Shown: positions 18,489-27,597, counted from the first letter of the stretch. The stretch: 64,000 nt of DNA from Xanthomonas sp. SI (GCF_014236855.1 NZ_CP051261.1:3782001-3846000), one strand, 5' to 3'. Notes: generated by a model not told the origin, from the letters alone. A program made the numbers and translations.

Positions 18489-19682
18489 TCAGCCAATATC
18501 GCCCGGCACCCGCACCCAGCCCTCCATCAGCACCCGCGCGCTGCGGCTCATGATCGCCTTGGTGACACTCCACTGGCCGTCTCCCTGCTGCTGCGCTTCG
18601 GCGCCGACCCGCAACGTCCCCGAGGGATGGCCGAAGCGCACCGCCTGGCGCGCGCCGCCGCCGGCCGCGCGGTTCACCAGCGTGCCGGGGATCGCCGCGG
18701 CGGTGCCGATCGCCACCGCGGCGGTGCCCATCATCGCGTGGTGCAGCTTGCCCATCGACATCGCCCGCACCAGCAGGTCGATGTCGGCGGCGGCGACCGG
18801 CTTGCCGCTGGAGGCGACGTAGTCGGCCGGCGGCGCGACGAAGGCCACCTTCGGCGTGTGCTGCCGCGTCGCCGCGTCTTCCAGCCTGGCGATCAGGCCC
18901 ATGCGCAGCGCACCGTACGCGCGGATGGTCTCGAACCTGGCCAGCGCCTGCGCATCGCCGTTGATCGCGTCCTGCAGTTCGGTGCCGCGATAGCCCAACG
19001 CCTGCGCGTCGAGGAAGATGGTCGGGATGCCGGCGTTGATCAGCGTCGCCTCGAAGCTGCCCACACCCGGCACGTCCAGCGTGTCGATCAGGTTGCCGGT
19101 GGGAAACATCGCCCCGTCCGCGCCGTCCTCGTCCGCGGCCGGATCGAGGAAATCGAGCTGGATCTCGGCCGCCGGGAAGGTCACCCCGTCCAGTTCGAAA
19201 TCGCCGCTCTCCTGCACTGCGCCGCCCACCATCGGCACCCGCGCGAGGATGGTCTTGCCGATGTTGGCCTGCCAGATCCGCACCGTGGCCATGCCGTCGT
19301 GCGGAATGCGCGCCGCATCGACCAGGCCGGCGGCGATCGCGAACGGCCCCACCGCCGCCGACAGGTTGCCGCAGTTGCCACTCCAATCGACGAACGGGCG
19401 GTCGATCGCCACCTGCCCGAACAGATAGTCCACGTCGTGGTCGGCGCGCGCGCTCGGCGCCACGATCACGGTCTTGCTGGTGCTGGACGTCGCCCCGCCC
19501 ATGCCGTCGATCTGCTTGGCGTAGGGATCGGGACTGCCGATCACCCGCAGCAGCAGCGCATCGCGCGTCGCGCCGGGCAGCTGCGCGGCGGACGGCAGAT
19601 CCTGCAGGCGGAAGAACACGCCCTTGGAGGTGCCGCCGCGCATGTAGGTGGCGGGAATGCGGAGTTGGGGAACGTGGGGCAT
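18489..19682 (-). CDS. prpF: 2-methylaconitate cis-trans isomerase PrpF
   Basis: 397 residues. The start MPHVPQLRIPATYMRGGTSK and the MRGGTSKG motif are typical of PrpF, as are GGATSSTSKT and DWSGNCGNLSAAVGP. PrpF belongs to the diaminopimelate-epimerase-like fold. In the AcnD-type methylcitrate cycle, AcnD produces a trans-methylaconitate isomer and PrpF converts it to the cis form used by aconitase B. Its presence in the same cluster as acnD fits that variant of the pathway. It is the last gene of the prp run, 37 bp after the SRPBCC gene. Confidence 0.95.
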   Translation of the reverse strand: MPHVPQLRIPATYMRGGTSKGVFFRLQDLPSAAQLPGATRDALLLRVIGSPDPYAKQIDGMGGATSSTSKTVIVAPSARADHDVDYLFGQVAIDRPFVDWSGNCGNLSAAVGPFAIAAGLVDAARIPHDGMATVRIWQANIGKTILARVPMVGGAVQESGDFELDGVTFPAAEIQLDFLDPAADEDGADGAMFPTGNLIDTLDVPGVGSFEATLINAGIPTIFLDAQALGYRGTELQDAINGDAQALARFETIRAYGALRMGLIARLEDAATRQHTPKVAFVAPPADYVASSGKPVAAADIDLLVRAMSMGKLHHAMMGTAAVAIGTAAAIPGTLVNRAAGGGARQAVRFGHPSGTLRVGAEAQQQGDGQWSVTKAIMSRSARVLMEGWVRVPGDIG

Positions 19683-19719
19683 GGCTTTATTTCCGATCGC
19701 CGCAAAAACGGCGAGTAGC

Positions 19720-20181
19720 TCAAGGGTTGGCGGGAATCTCGGCCTCGACCAGCTGCGCCAGCAGGGTCAGCGACTCCTGCCAGCCGAGATGGCAGAACTC
19801 CACCGGGATCTGTTCGGGGATGCCGTCCTGGACGATGTCCAGCTCGGTGCCGCAGGCCACCGTGCGCAGCTTGACCGTCACCATCATCTCGCCGGGCAGG
19901 CCAGGATTGTCGAACGTATCGGTATGGCGGATCAGCTCGCCCGGCACCAGTTCCAGATAGGTGCCACCGAAGGATTCGCTGGTGCCTGCGCCCAGATTGG
20001 TGAAAGAAATCTTGAAACTGCCGCCCACCCGCGCATCCAGTGCATGCACGGTGGCGACGAAGCCATGCGGCGGCAGCCATTTGGCCAGCGCCGCCGGTTC
20101 CAGGAACGCGCGGTAGATGCGCTCGGCCGGCGCGCGCAGGACGCGGTGCAGGCGGACGGTACCGGGATGACCGTTGCTCAT
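19720..20181 (-). CDS. SRPBCC (AHSA1/START-like) domain protein
   Basis: 153 residues, one domain. It opens VRLHRVLRAPAERIYRAFLE, then KWLPPHGF, GGSFKISFTNL and LPGEMMVTVKL, the signature pattern of Aha1/polyketide-cyclase-like SRPBCC proteins that bind hydrophobic ligands in a helix-grip cavity. No catalytic motif is visible. It lies inside the prp run between acnD/parD and prpF and is probably co-transcribed, but a role in propionate use is not shown. A start at 20181 fits the domain boundary. Confidence 0.85.
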   Translation of the reverse strand: MSNGHPGTVRLHRVLRAPAERIYRAFLEPAALAKWLPPHGFVATVHALDARVGGSFKISFTNLGAGTSESFGGTYLELVPGELIRHTDTFDNPGLPGEMMVTVKLRTVACGTELDIVQDGIPEQIPVEFCHLGWQESLTLLAQLVEAEIPANP

Positions 20182-20266
20182 GGTGGTTTCCTCATTGGTG
20201 GACGGCGCGCGCAGGATGGCACGCGCTCATGACACCGACGAATGGGACAGGGCGGTTTCGACACTG

Positions 20267-20302
20267 CCAAAAAATCCTGCCCGAAGCGCCGCAGCACGCT
20301 GC
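20267..20302 (-). pseudogene. Degenerate duplicate of the acnD 3' end
   Basis: About 34 bp here match the last coding part of acnD (near 20673-20707) at 30 of 34 positions by hand alignment. Both translate in the same frame: GSVLRRFGQDFL here against GGVLQRFAQDFL in AcnD. It lies just past the stop of the orphan parD gene, so parD is bracketed by two copies of the acnD tail. Seen directly in the sequence; the mechanism is inferred. Confidence 0.6.
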
Positions 20303-20308
20303 CGGGGC

Positions 20309-20563
20309 TCATGCAGGCTGGCGGCCGCGAAAGGCCCGATCCCGAGCCCGCTTGCGCATCGTGTCGAAGAAATCCGGTTCCATCGCCATGGCTGGCCCGG
20401 AATCGGCTCCCTCCAGCAGCACGCCACGGAGGTTTTCCGCGTCGCGCTGCCCGCAGATCAACCCGCGCACGGACTCGCTGCTGGAACCGCAGTCGTGTCC
20501 GGCCACCTGTTGGTCGACGAACTGCTTGTGTTCCTCCGGCGAGGAGATGTTCTTGGTCGCCAT
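20309..20563 (-). CDS. parD: ParD-like (CopG/ribbon-helix-helix) antitoxin, orphan
   Basis: 84 residues. It begins MATKNISSPEEHKQFVDQQV, matching the opening of ParD antitoxins, with the helical pattern SSSESVRGLI and a C-terminal stretch EGADSGP. The ATG at 20563 has a GGAG site at the right distance. Family knowledge: ParD neutralises the ParE gyrase toxin and represses its own operon. No ParE-like frame follows; only about 127 bp separate it from the SRPBCC gene. It is therefore an orphan antitoxin or remnant. The conserved ribbon motif is somewhat degraded (GHDCGSSSE where GRYxSxSE is usual). Confidence 0.7.
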   Translation of the reverse strand: MATKNISSPEEHKQFVDQQVAGHDCGSSSESVRGLICGQRDAENLRGVLLEGADSGPAMAMEPDFFDTMRKRARDRAFRGRQPA

Positions 20564-20652
20564 ACGCACTCCAGACAGCAAGATTGCCGAATTCTGCATC
20601 GCCAGTCCGCGGGCGCAAGCCGCGAGCGTTTCCTTTCGAGAATGTCGCCGAA

Positions 20653-23265
20653 TCAGGCGGCGGATGCCTCCAGGAAATCCTGCGCGAAACGCTGCAGCAC
20701 GCCGCCGGCCTCGTAGATCGCCAGTTCCTCGGCGGTGTCCAGGCGGCAGGTCACCGGCACTTCCACCCGGGTACCGTCGGCGCGGGCGATGGACAGGGTC
20801 AGCGTCGCGCTGGGGGTGCGCGCGCCGAGCACGTCGAACACCTCGCTGCCGTCGATGCCCAGGGTCTTGCGCGTGGTGCCGGGACGGAATTCCAGCGGCA
20901 GCACGCCCATGCCGACCAGGTTGGTGCGGTGGATGCGCTCGAAGCCCTCGGCCACGATCGCCTCGACCCCGGCCAGGCGTACGCCCTTGGCCGCCCAGTC
21001 GCGCGAGGAGCCCTGCCCGTAGTCGGCGCCGGCCACGATCAGCAGCGGCTGCTTGCGCGCCATGTAGGTCTCGATCGCCTCCCACATGCGCACCACCTGC
21101 CCTTCCGGCTCCAGCCGGGTCAGCGAACCGCGTTGCGGCTGGCCATCGACCACGGCCATTTCGTTGAGCAGTTGCGGATTGGCGAAGGTGGCGCGCTGCG
21201 CGGTGAGGTGGTCGCCGCGGTGGGTGGCGTAGGAATTGAAATCCTCTTCCGGCACGCCCATCCGCGTCAGGTATTCGCCGGCGGCGCTGTCGGCCAGGAT
21301 CGCATTGGACGGCGACAGGTGGTCGGTGGTGATGTTGTCGCCGAGCACCGCCAGCGCGCGCATGCCGCGCAGCGTGCGTTCGCCGGCCAGCGCGCCTTCC
21401 CAGTACGGCGGGCGGCGGATATAGGTGCTCTGCGGACGCCATGCGTACAGCGGCGCCACCTGCGCGGCGGCCAGCCCGCTGCGCGCGAACATCGGCTCGT
21501 AGACCTGGCGGAACTGCTCGGGCTTGACGCTGGCGGCGACGATCGCGTCGATCTCCGCGTCGCTGGGCCACAGGTCCTTCAGCGTCACCGCCTGGCCGTC
21601 CTTGTCCACGCCGAGCACATCCTTCTCGATGTCGAAACGGATGGTGCCGGCGATCGCGTACGCCACCACCAGCGGCGGCGAGGCCAGGAACGCCTGCTTG
21701 GCGTAGGGATGGATGCGCCCGTCGAAATTGCGGTTGCCCGACAGCACCGCGGTGGCGTACAGGTCGCGGGCGATCACTTCCTGCTGGATCGCCGGATCCA
21801 ATGCGCCGCTCATGCCGTTGCAGGTGGTGCAGGCGAAACCGACGATGCCGAAACCCAGCTGCTCCAGCTCCGGCAGCAGCCCGGATGCTTCCAGGTACAG
21901 CTGCACCGCCTTGGAGCCCGGCGCCAGCGAGGTCTTGACCCACGGCTTGCGCAGCAGGCCGCGTGCGTTGGCGTTGCGCGCCAGCAAACCGGCGGCGATG
22001 ACGTTGCGCGGATTGCTGGTGTTGGTGCAACTGGTGATCGCGGCGATGATCACCGCGCCGTCAGGCATCAGCCCCTGCGCCTGTTCGGCCTTGCCGGATG
22101 CCAACTTGTCCTGGTCGGCGATGCCGCGCGCGGCCAGCTCGCTGGTCGCCACGCGCTTGTGCGGGTTGGACGGGCCGGCCATGTTGCGGGTCACGCTGGA
22201 CAGGTCGAACTGCAGCACGCGTTCGTATTGCGCCGCGGCCAGGTCGTCGGCCCACAGTCCGGCGGCCTTGGCATAGGTTTCCACCAGAGCGACCTGGGTG
22301 TCGTCGCGGCCGGTCAGGCGCAGGTAGTCGATGGTCTGCCGGTCGATCGCGAACATCGCCGCGGTGGCGCCGAACTCCGGGGTCATGTTGGAGATCGTGG
22401 CGCGGTCGCCCAGGGTCAGCGCCGCGGCGCCTTCGCCGTGGAACTCCAGGTAGGCGCCGACGACCTTCTGCGCGCGCAGGAATTCGGTCAGCGCCAGCAC
22501 GAGATCGGTGGCGGTGATGCCCGGCTGCGGCCGTCCGCTCAATGCCACGCCGACGATGTCCGGCAGGCGCATCCACGACGCGCGCCCCAGCATCACGCTC
22601 TCCGCTTCCAGCCCGCCGACGCCGATCGCCAGCACGCCCAGCGCATCCACGTGCGGGGTGTGGCTATCGGTGCCCACGCAGGTGTCCGGGAACGCCACGC
22701 CATCGCGCACCTGCACCACCGGCGACATCTTCTCCAGATTGATCTGGTGCATGATCCCGTTGCCCGGCGGGATCACGTCGACGTTCTCGAACGCGCGCTT
22801 GGTCCAGTCGATGAAGTGGAAGCGGTCGGCGTTGCGGCGGTCTTCCACCGCGCGGTTCTTGGCGAACGCGGCCTTGTCGAAGCCACCGAATTCCACCGCC
22901 AGCGAGTGGTCCACGATCAGCTGCGTCGGCACCACCGGATTGACCTGCGCCGGATCCCCGCCGCGCTCGGCGATCGCATCGCGCAGCCCGGCCAGGTCCA
23001 CCAGCGCGGTCTGGCCGAGGATGTCGTGACAGACCACGCGTGCTGGGAACCACGGAAAATCCAGGTCGCGGCGGCGTTCGATCAGCTGCATCAGCGAGGC
23101 GTCCAGCGTGGCCGGATCGCAGCGCCGCACCAGGTTCTCGGCAAACACCCGCGAGGTGTACGGCAGCGCGGCATAGGCACCGGGCCGGAGCGCATCGACC
23201 GCGGCGCGCGCGTCGAAGTAATCCAGCGAAGTGCCGGGCAGAGGTTTGCGGTAGTGGCTGTTCAT
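20653..23265 (-). CDS. acnD: Fe/S-dependent 2-methylisocitrate dehydratase AcnD
   Basis: 870 residues, the usual AcnD length. It has the aconitase [4Fe-4S] cysteines: C413 in TSCTNTSNPRN, and C479 and C482 in ACTTCNGMSG. The four aconitase domains are in order, with the C-terminal swivel domain (GDNITTDHLSPSNAI, GADYGQGSSRDWAAKGVRLAG). It dehydrates 2-methylcitrate and needs PrpF for the product isomer; both are in this cluster. It is separated from prpC by 214 bp that include an inverted-repeat element, which may weaken or tune the coupling. The 3' end is partly duplicated beyond parD. Confidence 0.95.
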   Translation of the reverse strand: MNSHYRKPLPGTSLDYFDARAAVDALRPGAYAALPYTSRVFAENLVRRCDPATLDASLMQLIERRRDLDFPWFPARVVCHDILGQTALVDLAGLRDAIAERGGDPAQVNPVVPTQLIVDHSLAVEFGGFDKAAFAKNRAVEDRRNADRFHFIDWTKRAFENVDVIPPGNGIMHQINLEKMSPVVQVRDGVAFPDTCVGTDSHTPHVDALGVLAIGVGGLEAESVMLGRASWMRLPDIVGVALSGRPQPGITATDLVLALTEFLRAQKVVGAYLEFHGEGAAALTLGDRATISNMTPEFGATAAMFAIDRQTIDYLRLTGRDDTQVALVETYAKAAGLWADDLAAAQYERVLQFDLSSVTRNMAGPSNPHKRVATSELAARGIADQDKLASGKAEQAQGLMPDGAVIIAAITSCTNTSNPRNVIAAGLLARNANARGLLRKPWVKTSLAPGSKAVQLYLEASGLLPELEQLGFGIVGFACTTCNGMSGALDPAIQQEVIARDLYATAVLSGNRNFDGRIHPYAKQAFLASPPLVVAYAIAGTIRFDIEKDVLGVDKDGQAVTLKDLWPSDAEIDAIVAASVKPEQFRQVYEPMFARSGLAAAQVAPLYAWRPQSTYIRRPPYWEGALAGERTLRGMRALAVLGDNITTDHLSPSNAILADSAAGEYLTRMGVPEEDFNSYATHRGDHLTAQRATFANPQLLNEMAVVDGQPQRGSLTRLEPEGQVVRMWEAIETYMARKQPLLIVAGADYGQGSSRDWAAKGVRLAGVEAIVAEGFERIHRTNLVGMGVLPLEFRPGTTRKTLGIDGSEVFDVLGARTPSATLTLSIARADGTRVEVPVTCRLDTAEELAIYEAGGVLQRFAQDFLEASAA

Positions 23266-23298
23266 GGCTGGCTACAGTAGAAATAAAGCGAAGACTGA

Positions 23299-23475
23299 CC
23301 CTTCTCCCATCGGGAGAAGGTGCCCCGAAGGGGCGGATGAGGGTACGGGCGAAGCCTCGTGCAAATTCGATCCTACATGGGGCGGATGAGGGCCCGGACG
23401 CAGCCTTGTGCAACCAAACAACACCAGGCTGCGCCCGTACCCTCACCCCCACCCCTCTCCCGATGGGAGAGGGGT
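23299..23475. repeat. Inverted-repeat element between prpC and acnD
   Basis: Left arm: CCCTTCTCCCATCGGGAGAAGG and a GAGGGTACGGGC at 23339-23350. Right arm: GCCCGTACCCTC at 23433-23444 (exact 12-bp inverted match) and CCCCTCTCCCGATGGGAGAG ending at 23475. It fills most of the gap between prpC and acnD. A related copy is at 9095-9239. It has no coding content and looks like a small non-autonomous palindromic element. Confidence 0.75.
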
Positions 23476-23479
23476 GCAA

Positions 23480-24646
23480 TCAACTGCGTCGGTCGATCGG
23501 CACGAACTCCTGATCCTCCGGCCCGGTGTAGTTCGCGCTGGGGCGGATGATCTTGCCGTCGATGCGCTGCTCGATGATGTGCGCGCTCCAGCCGGCGGTG
23601 CGTGCGATCACGAACAGCGGGGTGAACATCGCGGTCGGCACGCCCATCATGTGGTAGCTGACCGCGCTGAACCAATCCAGGTTCGGGAACATCTTCTTGA
23701 TCTCCCACATCACCGCCTCCAGGCGCTCGGCGATGTCGTACATCTTGCGGCTGCCCTGCGCGTCGGACAGCTCGCGCGCCACGTCCTTGATCACCTGGTT
23801 GCGCGGATCGGACACCGTATACACCGGATGGCCGAAGCCGATGATCACTTCCTTGCGCTCGACCCGCGCGCGGATGTCGGCTTCCGCCTCGTCGGGCGTG
23901 TCGTAGCGCTTCTGCACCTCGAACGCGACCTCGTTGGCGCCGCCGTGCTTGGGCCCGCGCAGCGCGCCGATGCCGCCGGCGATGGCGCTGTGCATGTCGC
24001 TGCCGGTGCCGGCGATGACCCGGCAGGCGAAGGTGGAGGCGTTGAACTCATGCTCGGCGTACAGGATCAGGCTGGTGTGCATCGCCTGCACCCACTCTTC
24101 GTGCGGCTTGAAGCCATGCAGCAGGTGCAGGAAATGGCCGCCGATCGAATCGTCGTCGGTCTCCACCTCGATGCGCTTGCCGTTGTGGCTGTAGTGGTAC
24201 CAGTACAGCAGCATCGAGCCCAGCGAGGCCATCAGCTTGTCGGCGATGTCGCGCGCGCCGGGGTGGTTGTGGTCGTCCTTCTCCGGCTGCACGCAGCCCA
24301 GCACCGACACGCCGGTGCGCATCACGTCCATCGGATGCGCCGACGGCGGCAGCTGTTCCAGCGCCGCCTTGACCGCGGCCGGCACGCCACGCAGCGAACG
24401 CAGCTTGGCCTTGTAGCCGCGCAGTTCGCTGTTGCTGGGCAGCTTGCCGTGCACCAGCAGGTAGGCGATCTCCTCGAACTGGCTGCTGCGCGCCAGGTCC
24501 AGGATGTCGTAGCCGCGGTAGTGCAGATCGTTGCCGCTGCGGCCCACCGTGCACAGCGCGGTGTTGCCGGCGGCGGTACCGGACAGGGCCACCGATTTCT
24601 TCGGTTTGAAGGCCGGTGCGGCCTGGCTGGCGTTGGTGTCGTTCAT
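23480..24646 (-). CDS. prpC: 2-methylcitrate synthase PrpC
   Basis: 388 residues. It opens [20 protein letters not shown] and has the citrate synthase catalytic motifs: [31 protein letters not shown] and NLDWFSAV with the catalytic aspartate. It condenses propionyl-CoA with oxaloacetate to 2-methylcitrate. The length (about 385) and the absence of the long N-terminal extension of GltA-type enzymes fit PrpC rather than the housekeeping synthase. It sits between DUF1003 and acnD. Confidence 0.95.
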   Translation of the reverse strand: MNDTNASQAAPAFKPKKSVALSGTAAGNTALCTVGRSGNDLHYRGYDILDLARSSQFEEIAYLLVHGKLPSNSELRGYKAKLRSLRGVPAAVKAALEQLPPSAHPMDVMRTGVSVLGCVQPEKDDHNHPGARDIADKLMASLGSMLLYWYHYSHNGKRIEVETDDDSIGGHFLHLLHGFKPHEEWVQAMHTSLILYAEHEFNASTFACRVIAGTGSDMHSAIAGGIGALRGPKHGGANEVAFEVQKRYDTPDEAEADIRARVERKEVIIGFGHPVYTVSDPRNQVIKDVARELSDAQGSRKMYDIAERLEAVMWEIKKMFPNLDWFSAVSYHMMGVPTAMFTPLFVIARTAGWSAHIIEQRIDGKIIRPSANYTGPEDQEFVPIDRRS

Positions 24647-24688
24647 GCGTCGTCTCCCGGGTATCGCGGTCGTGTCATCGAATGCGGA

Positions 24689-25297
24689 TCAGTGAGCGGG
24701 CGCGTCAGGCGGCAGGCCGCCGGCGCGCTCGAGCAATTGCTGCAACATGGCGATCTGGCGGTTCTGCAGCTCGACCAGCGTCGCCCAGTCCTGCTCACGC
24801 AGCTGGTTGAGCTTCTCGTGCACCTGCAGGATCTCCAGTTCGGATTTGATATTCACTTCGTAGTCGTTCTGCGCGCGCAGGCGGTCCACCGCGGCCTGGC
24901 GGTTCTGGCTCATCATGATCACCGGCGCCTGGATCGCGGCCAGGCACGACAGGCACAGGTTGAGCAGGATGTAGGGATACGGATCGAAGCCTTCGCTCAG
25001 CACCAGGCTGTTGAGCACGATCCACGCCAGCAGCACCAGGCCGAAGCCGATGATGAAGCTCCAGCTGCCGCCGATCTCGGCGACCCGGTCGGCGATACGC
25101 TCGCCGAGCGTGCGGTCGTGATCGGCCTGCTTGACGATGTCGCGCGCCACATGGCGCTTGGCGATGAAACGCTCCACCACTTCGCGCTCGGCGTCGGGCA
25201 GTTTCTCCAGCTCGGTCTGCAGCAGTTGCCGCGCGGTCTGGCGGCGGTCGATGCGGCCGTGTGGCGGCGTGGTGCCGACGTGGGTGTTCATGGACAT
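24689..25297 (-). CDS. DUF1003 membrane protein inside the prp operon
   Basis: 202 residues. After a charged N-terminal third (about 1-75), two membrane helices are clear (SFIIGFGLVLLAWIVLNSLVL and PYILLNLCLSCLAAIQAPVI), joined by a short loop, then MMSQNRQAA, a conserved DUF1003 motif, and a long C-terminal amphipathic/coiled-coil segment (LRAQNDYEVNIKSELEILQV). The function of DUF1003 is unknown. It lies 25 bp after prpB and 42 bp before prpC on the same strand, so it is probably part of the operon. An alternative start two codons downstream (25291) is possible. Confidence 0.9.
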   Translation of the reverse strand: MSMNTHVGTTPPHGRIDRRQTARQLLQTELEKLPDAEREVVERFIAKRHVARDIVKQADHDRTLGERIADRVAEIGGSWSFIIGFGLVLLAWIVLNSLVLSEGFDPYPYILLNLCLSCLAAIQAPVIMMSQNRQAAVDRLRAQNDYEVNIKSELEILQVHEKLNQLREQDWATLVELQNRQIAMLQQLLERAGGLPPDAPAH

Positions 25298-25322
25298 GCT
25301 CGGGCAGGGGAACCGGCGTGGA

Positions 25323-26210
25323 TCATGCGCCCTTGCCGGCGAACAATGCGTCCAGCCGCTGCTCGAAGGCGTGGTAGCCGATGCGTTCGTACAGCTCCTC
25401 GCGGGTCTGCATCGTGTTCACCACGTTCTGCTGGTGGCCGTCGCGGCGGATCGCCGTGTACACCGCCTCGGCGGCCTTGTTGGCGGCGCGGAACGCTGAC
25501 AGCGGGAACAACTGGATCGCCACCCCGGCCGATGCCAGTTCCTCGCGGGTGAACAGCGGGGTCTTGCCGAATTCGGTGATGTTGGCCAGCACCGGCACCT
25601 TCACCGCGTCGACGAAACGGCGGTAGGTGTCCAGGTCGTAGGCGGCCTCGGCGAAGATGCCGTCGGCGCCGGCCTCCACGCAGGCGATGGCGCGTTCGAT
25701 CGCCGCGTCCACGCCGTCCACCTGGATCGCGTCGGTGCGCGCGATCAGGAAGAAATCGGCATCGGTCTTGGCATCGGCCGCGGCCTTGACCCGGTCGGCC
25801 ATCTCGGCCTGGCTCACGATCTCCTTGCCGGGGCGGTGGCCGCAGCGCTTGGCGCCGACCTGGTCCTCGATATGGCAGGCGGCCGCGCCGGCCTTGATCA
25901 GCGACTTGATGCTGCGCTCGATGTTGAACGCGCTCGGGCCGAAGCCGGTGTCGATGTCGACCAGCAGCGGCAGGTCGCAGACATCGGTGATGCGGCGCAC
26001 GTCGATCAGCACGTCGTCGAGGGTGTTGATGCCCAGGTCCGGCAGGCCCAGCGACCCGGCGGCGACACCGCCGCCGGACAGGTAGATCGCCCGGTAACCG
26101 GCGCGTTGCGCCAGCAGCGCGTGGTTGGCATTGATCGCGCCGATCACCTGCAGCGGCGATTCGGCGGCCAGCGCGGCGCGGAAACGGGCACCGGCGGAAA
26201 CGTGCGACAT
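25323..26210 (-). CDS. prpB: 2-methylisocitrate lyase PrpB
   Basis: 295 residues, exactly the usual length. The start at 26210 is preferred over an in-frame site 11 codons upstream because GGAG precedes it and it matches PrpB proteins ([14 protein letters not shown]). The catalytic loop KRCGH with C123 is intact, as are the magnesium-binding D-rich segment VDIDTGFG and the HIEDQ motif. It cleaves 2-methylisocitrate to pyruvate and succinate. It is the first gene of the prp run and faces the divergent helix-turn-helix/citrate synthase gene. Confidence 0.96.
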   Translation of the reverse strand: MSHVSAGARFRAALAAESPLQVIGAINANHALLAQRAGYRAIYLSGGGVAAGSLGLPDLGINTLDDVLIDVRRITDVCDLPLLVDIDTGFGPSAFNIERSIKSLIKAGAAACHIEDQVGAKRCGHRPGKEIVSQAEMADRVKAAADAKTDADFFLIARTDAIQVDGVDAAIERAIACVEAGADGIFAEAAYDLDTYRRFVDAVKVPVLANITEFGKTPLFTREELASAGVAIQLFPLSAFRAANKAAEAVYTAIRRDGHQQNVVNTMQTREELYERIGYHAFEQRLDALFAGKGA

Positions 26211-26295
26211 GGCGAACTCCTGAGCGAGGGCGGCGGCCCGCATGGCCGTTCCGCGATGGCCGCCAATCTGGCACCATCGCCCGGGCCGATCAATC

Positions 26296-26312
26296 TTGAT
26301 TCAATGAATCAA
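26296..26312. promoter_or_regulatory. 17-bp palindrome, candidate operator between prpB and the divergent regulator-like gene
   Basis: TTGATTCAATGAATCAA is a perfect inverted repeat around its central base. It lies 86 bp upstream of prpB and 18 bp upstream of the divergent gene, in the only stretch of AT-rich DNA in the intergenic region. A MerR-type protein would bind such a site. No footprint evidence. Confidence 0.5.
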
Positions 26313-26329
26313 CCTATCAGCGGATTCCC

Positions 26330-27565
26330 ATGCCACCCGAAGCCGACCGCAACCTGATCTCCGCCGCCGAGGCCTGCGCCCTGCTCGGCATCAGCAGCGC
26401 CACGCTCTACGCCTACGTGAGCCGCGGCCTGCTCGGTTCCCGCGCCGGTGCCGACCACCGCAGCCGCGCCTACCTGCGCACCGAAGTGGAGCGGCTGGCG
26501 CAGCGCAAGCGGGTCGGCCGCGGGGCCGCGCGCGGCGCCGCACAGAGCCTGGACCGCGGCCTGCCGGTGCTGGAGACGCGCATCTCGCTGATCCGGCCCG
26601 ACAGCCCCTACTACCGCGGGCGCTCGGCGGTGGCCGCGGTGCGCGAAGGCGCCGGCCTGGAGGACATCGCGCGGCTGCTGTGGGATTGCCTGGACGAAGA
26701 CCCGTTCGCCGTGGCCCCGGTCGCGCCGTGGCCGCAACGGGTGGCGCCGCTGGCCGGCGACGCCACGCTGCCGCCGCTGGAGCGCGCCATGGCCTGCATT
26801 CCGCTGCTGGCCCTGGAACTGCGCCAGCCGCTCAACGCCGCGCCGACGGTGCGCCGCGAGATCGCCGCCACCTTGCTGCGGCAGAACGCCGCGCTGCTGG
26901 TCGGCACCCAGCCGGACACCTGCCCGGTGCATCGCCTGATCGCCGACCGCTGGCGCCCCGGCGATGCCGACTTCGCCGAACTGGTGCGCGCCACCCTGGT
27001 GCTGTGCGCCGATCACGAACTCAACGTCTCCGCCTTCGCCGCGCGCGTGGTCGCCTCCACCGGCGCACCGCTGCATGCCACCGTCAGCGCCGGCCTGGCC
27101 GCGCTGTCCGGCCCGCGCCATGGCGGCGCCACCGCCCGCGCCCACGCCTTGCTGCGCGATGCCCAGGACGCCGCCGACCCGGCGGCCTTCGTCGCCGAAC
27201 GCTGGCAGCGCGGCGACGACCTGCCCGGCTTCCACCACGCCCTCTACCCGGACGGCGACCCACGCGCGGCCGAAGTGCTGCGCCTGCTGCGCGAACGCTG
27301 TGGCCACCATCCACAGATGCGGCATGTGGAAACGGTGCTGGCCGCGGCGCAGGACTGCAGCGGCCAGGCACCCAACATCGACGGCATGCTCGCGGCGATC
27401 TGCCTCATCCACGACCTGCCCGCCGCGCACGCCCTGGTCCTGTTCGCCGCCGCCCGGCTGTCCGGCTGGTTGGCGCATGCGCTGGAGCAGCAGGCGCTGG
27501 GCAAGCTGATCCGCCCACGGGCGCGCTATGCCGGGATCATGCCCGATGGTTCGGCGCCGGGCTAA
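26330..27565 (+). CDS. Helix-turn-helix / citrate synthase fusion protein
   Basis: 411 residues. Residues 8-60 are a MerR/excisionase-type DNA-binding head (ISAAEACALLGISSATLYAY, then SRGLLGSRAG and LRTEVERLAQRKR). The rest is a complete citrate synthase fold. Catalytic residues are all kept: H229 (ADHELN), H264 (GPRHGGA), H303 (GFHHALYP, with R312 in GDPRA) and D351 (NIDG). It is divergent from prpB with a 17-bp palindrome between. No PrpR-type sigma-54 activator is visible in the window. A reasonable inference is a regulator that senses propionyl-CoA, oxaloacetate or methylcitrate; an alternative is a second active synthase. Not characterised as far as I can tell. Confidence 0.85.
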   Translation: MPPEADRNLISAAEACALLGISSATLYAYVSRGLLGSRAGADHRSRAYLRTEVERLAQRKRVGRGAARGAAQSLDRGLPVLETRISLIRPDSPYYRGRSAVAAVREGAGLEDIARLLWDCLDEDPFAVAPVAPWPQRVAPLAGDATLPPLERAMACIPLLALELRQPLNAAPTVRREIAATLLRQNAALLVGTQPDTCPVHRLIADRWRPGDADFAELVRATLVLCADHELNVSAFAARVVASTGAPLHATVSAGLAALSGPRHGGATARAHALLRDAQDAADPAAFVAERWQRGDDLPGFHHALYPDGDPRAAEVLRLLRERCGHHPQMRHVETVLAAAQDCSGQAPNIDGMLAAICLIHDLPAAHALVLFAAARLSGWLAHALEQQALGKLIRPRARYAGIMPDGSAPG

Positions 27566-27597
27566 ACGCGGCGCGGACGCAATCCGCAACTTGCAGA

